The position numbers were made by a program, and so were the translations under genes. The notes beneath the pieces are model-generated. The model did no database searches. It saw only the letters and a list, made by a program, of their open reading frames with translations, and was not told where the DNA came from. From Alphaproteobacteria bacterium (GTDB lineage Bacteria > Pseudomonadota > Alphaproteobacteria > ATCC43930 > CGMCC-115725): 5,430 nucleotides of DNA. Shown one piece after another: positions 5,104 through 5,430 of this stretch. Position 1 is the stretch's first letter, and every line of letters begins with the position of its first letter. Location of the stretch: positions 1 through 5,430 of the forward strand of contig VAZF01000458.1 in assembly GCA_005888425.1 (NCBI GenBank), in the 5' to 3' direction.

Positions 5104-5121
5104 CCCCGGCGGAAGCCGGGG
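5104..5121. terminator. GC-rich hairpin between convergent genes
   Basis: CCCCGGC (5104-5110) and GCCGGGG (5115-5121) form a perfect 7-bp stem with a GGAA tetraloop on the plus strand. It lies nine bases after the residual CoA-transferase stop and 29 bases from the stop of the convergent oxidoreductase gene. It has no T-tract on either side, so any bidirectional termination role rests on position and stem strength. It also resembles short dispersed GC-rich repeats of the same genomes. Confidence 0.4.
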
Positions 5122-5149
5122 CCCGATGCGCCGCGCCTAAGCCTATTCC

Positions 5150-5430
5150 TCAGTCCGCGGCCATGGTTGCTTGGAAGGGGGTTGGGGCGGCGCGCTCGGT
5201 CTGCGCCATCGGCGCCGGCCACCATTTATCTTCCCATTCGGAGAAGAGGCCGCGCATTTTCGGCAGCACTTTCTCGGCGAAGAGCTTGGTGTTGTACTTG
5301 GCCAACTCCTTCCCCATGCTGCCGAATTGCAAGAGCATCATCAGGTGGCCGACATTGAGATCGGTCGCGACGGCGGTGAGCTGCTCAGCGACTTCGTCGG
5401 GCGAGCCGATGATCACATAGCCGCGCTCGA
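5150..5430 (-). CDS. LLM class (luciferase-like) flavin-dependent oxidoreductase, C-terminal part
   Basis: This is the last 92 residues of a bacterial-luciferase-family monooxygenase, a TIM-barrel enzyme using reduced FMN or F420; the start lies beyond the right edge. The segment GYVIIGSPDEVAEQL near the window edge is the family's conserved '(G)SP..VA..L' signature, which closes the flavin site. HLMMLLQFGSMGKELAKYN, read here as HLMMLLQFGSM then KELAKYN, with LFAEKVLPKMR following, is the typical C-terminal pattern '(L)xFGxM...LFAxEVxPxLR'. The protein ends in a Trp-rich stretch (EWEDKWWP) and a variable tail of about 20 residues. The stop is TGA at 5152-5150. It converges on the CoA-transferase remnant 54 bp away. 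Its substrate cannot be read from this fragment. Confidence 0.85.
   Translation of the reverse strand, partial: ERGYVIIGSPDEVAEQLTAVATDLNVGHLMMLLQFGSMGKELAKYNTKLFAEKVLPKMRGLFSEWEDKWWPAPMAQTERAAPTPFQATMAAD

Overview
This is a GC-rich, gene-dense stretch of bacterial chromosome. The protein families, the use of GTG and TTG starts, and a dispersed repeat whose antisense translation reads like 'CHCERSEA' all suggest an alphaproteobacterium, most likely Hyphomicrobiales (Bradyrhizobium, Xanthobacteraceae or a relative). That placement is inferred from family resemblance; no search was run.

Layout from left to right. Positions 1-307 (minus) hold the N-terminal third of a ketopantoate-reductase-family protein. 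Positions 422-2245 (minus) hold a complete stand-alone trehalose synthase, TreS (GH13). A divergent intergenic region (2246-2438) follows, with an extended -10 box facing right, and then a single-domain cupin (2439-2834, plus). A spacer of about 200 bp carries two inverted repeats. Next come a small predicted secreted cysteine-containing protein of unknown function (3041-3388, plus) and a Rid/YjgF-family protein (3483-3845, plus). The end of the Rid gene is tandemly triplicated (3828-3881), and this runs directly into a 98-bp dispersed palindromic element (3888-3985). A class III (CaiB/BaiF) CoA-transferase starts from TTG right after the element (3999). Its 3' end is broken: the family C-terminus reappears in another frame after an apparent internal deletion near 5048. 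The window ends in the C-terminal part of a luciferase-like flavin-dependent oxidoreductase on the minus strand (5150-5430), convergent with the CoA-transferase.

How the genes relate. TreS handles maltose/trehalose interconversion in the cytoplasm. The Rid protein, CoA-transferase, flavin oxidoreductase, cupin and ketopantoate-reductase-like genes are typical of small-molecule catabolic neighbourhoods in soil alphaproteobacteria. No single pathway can be read from this window.

I see no phage, CRISPR, tRNA, rRNA, toxin-antitoxin or defence module. The most interesting material is evidence of recent small-scale DNA rearrangement: the 18-bp triplication of the Rid gene end, the palindromic element beside it, the deleted CoA-transferase 3' end, and a TreS stop codon inside a palindrome. 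The conserved but uncharacterised secreted protein also deserves attention. I do not find a convincing new biological system.
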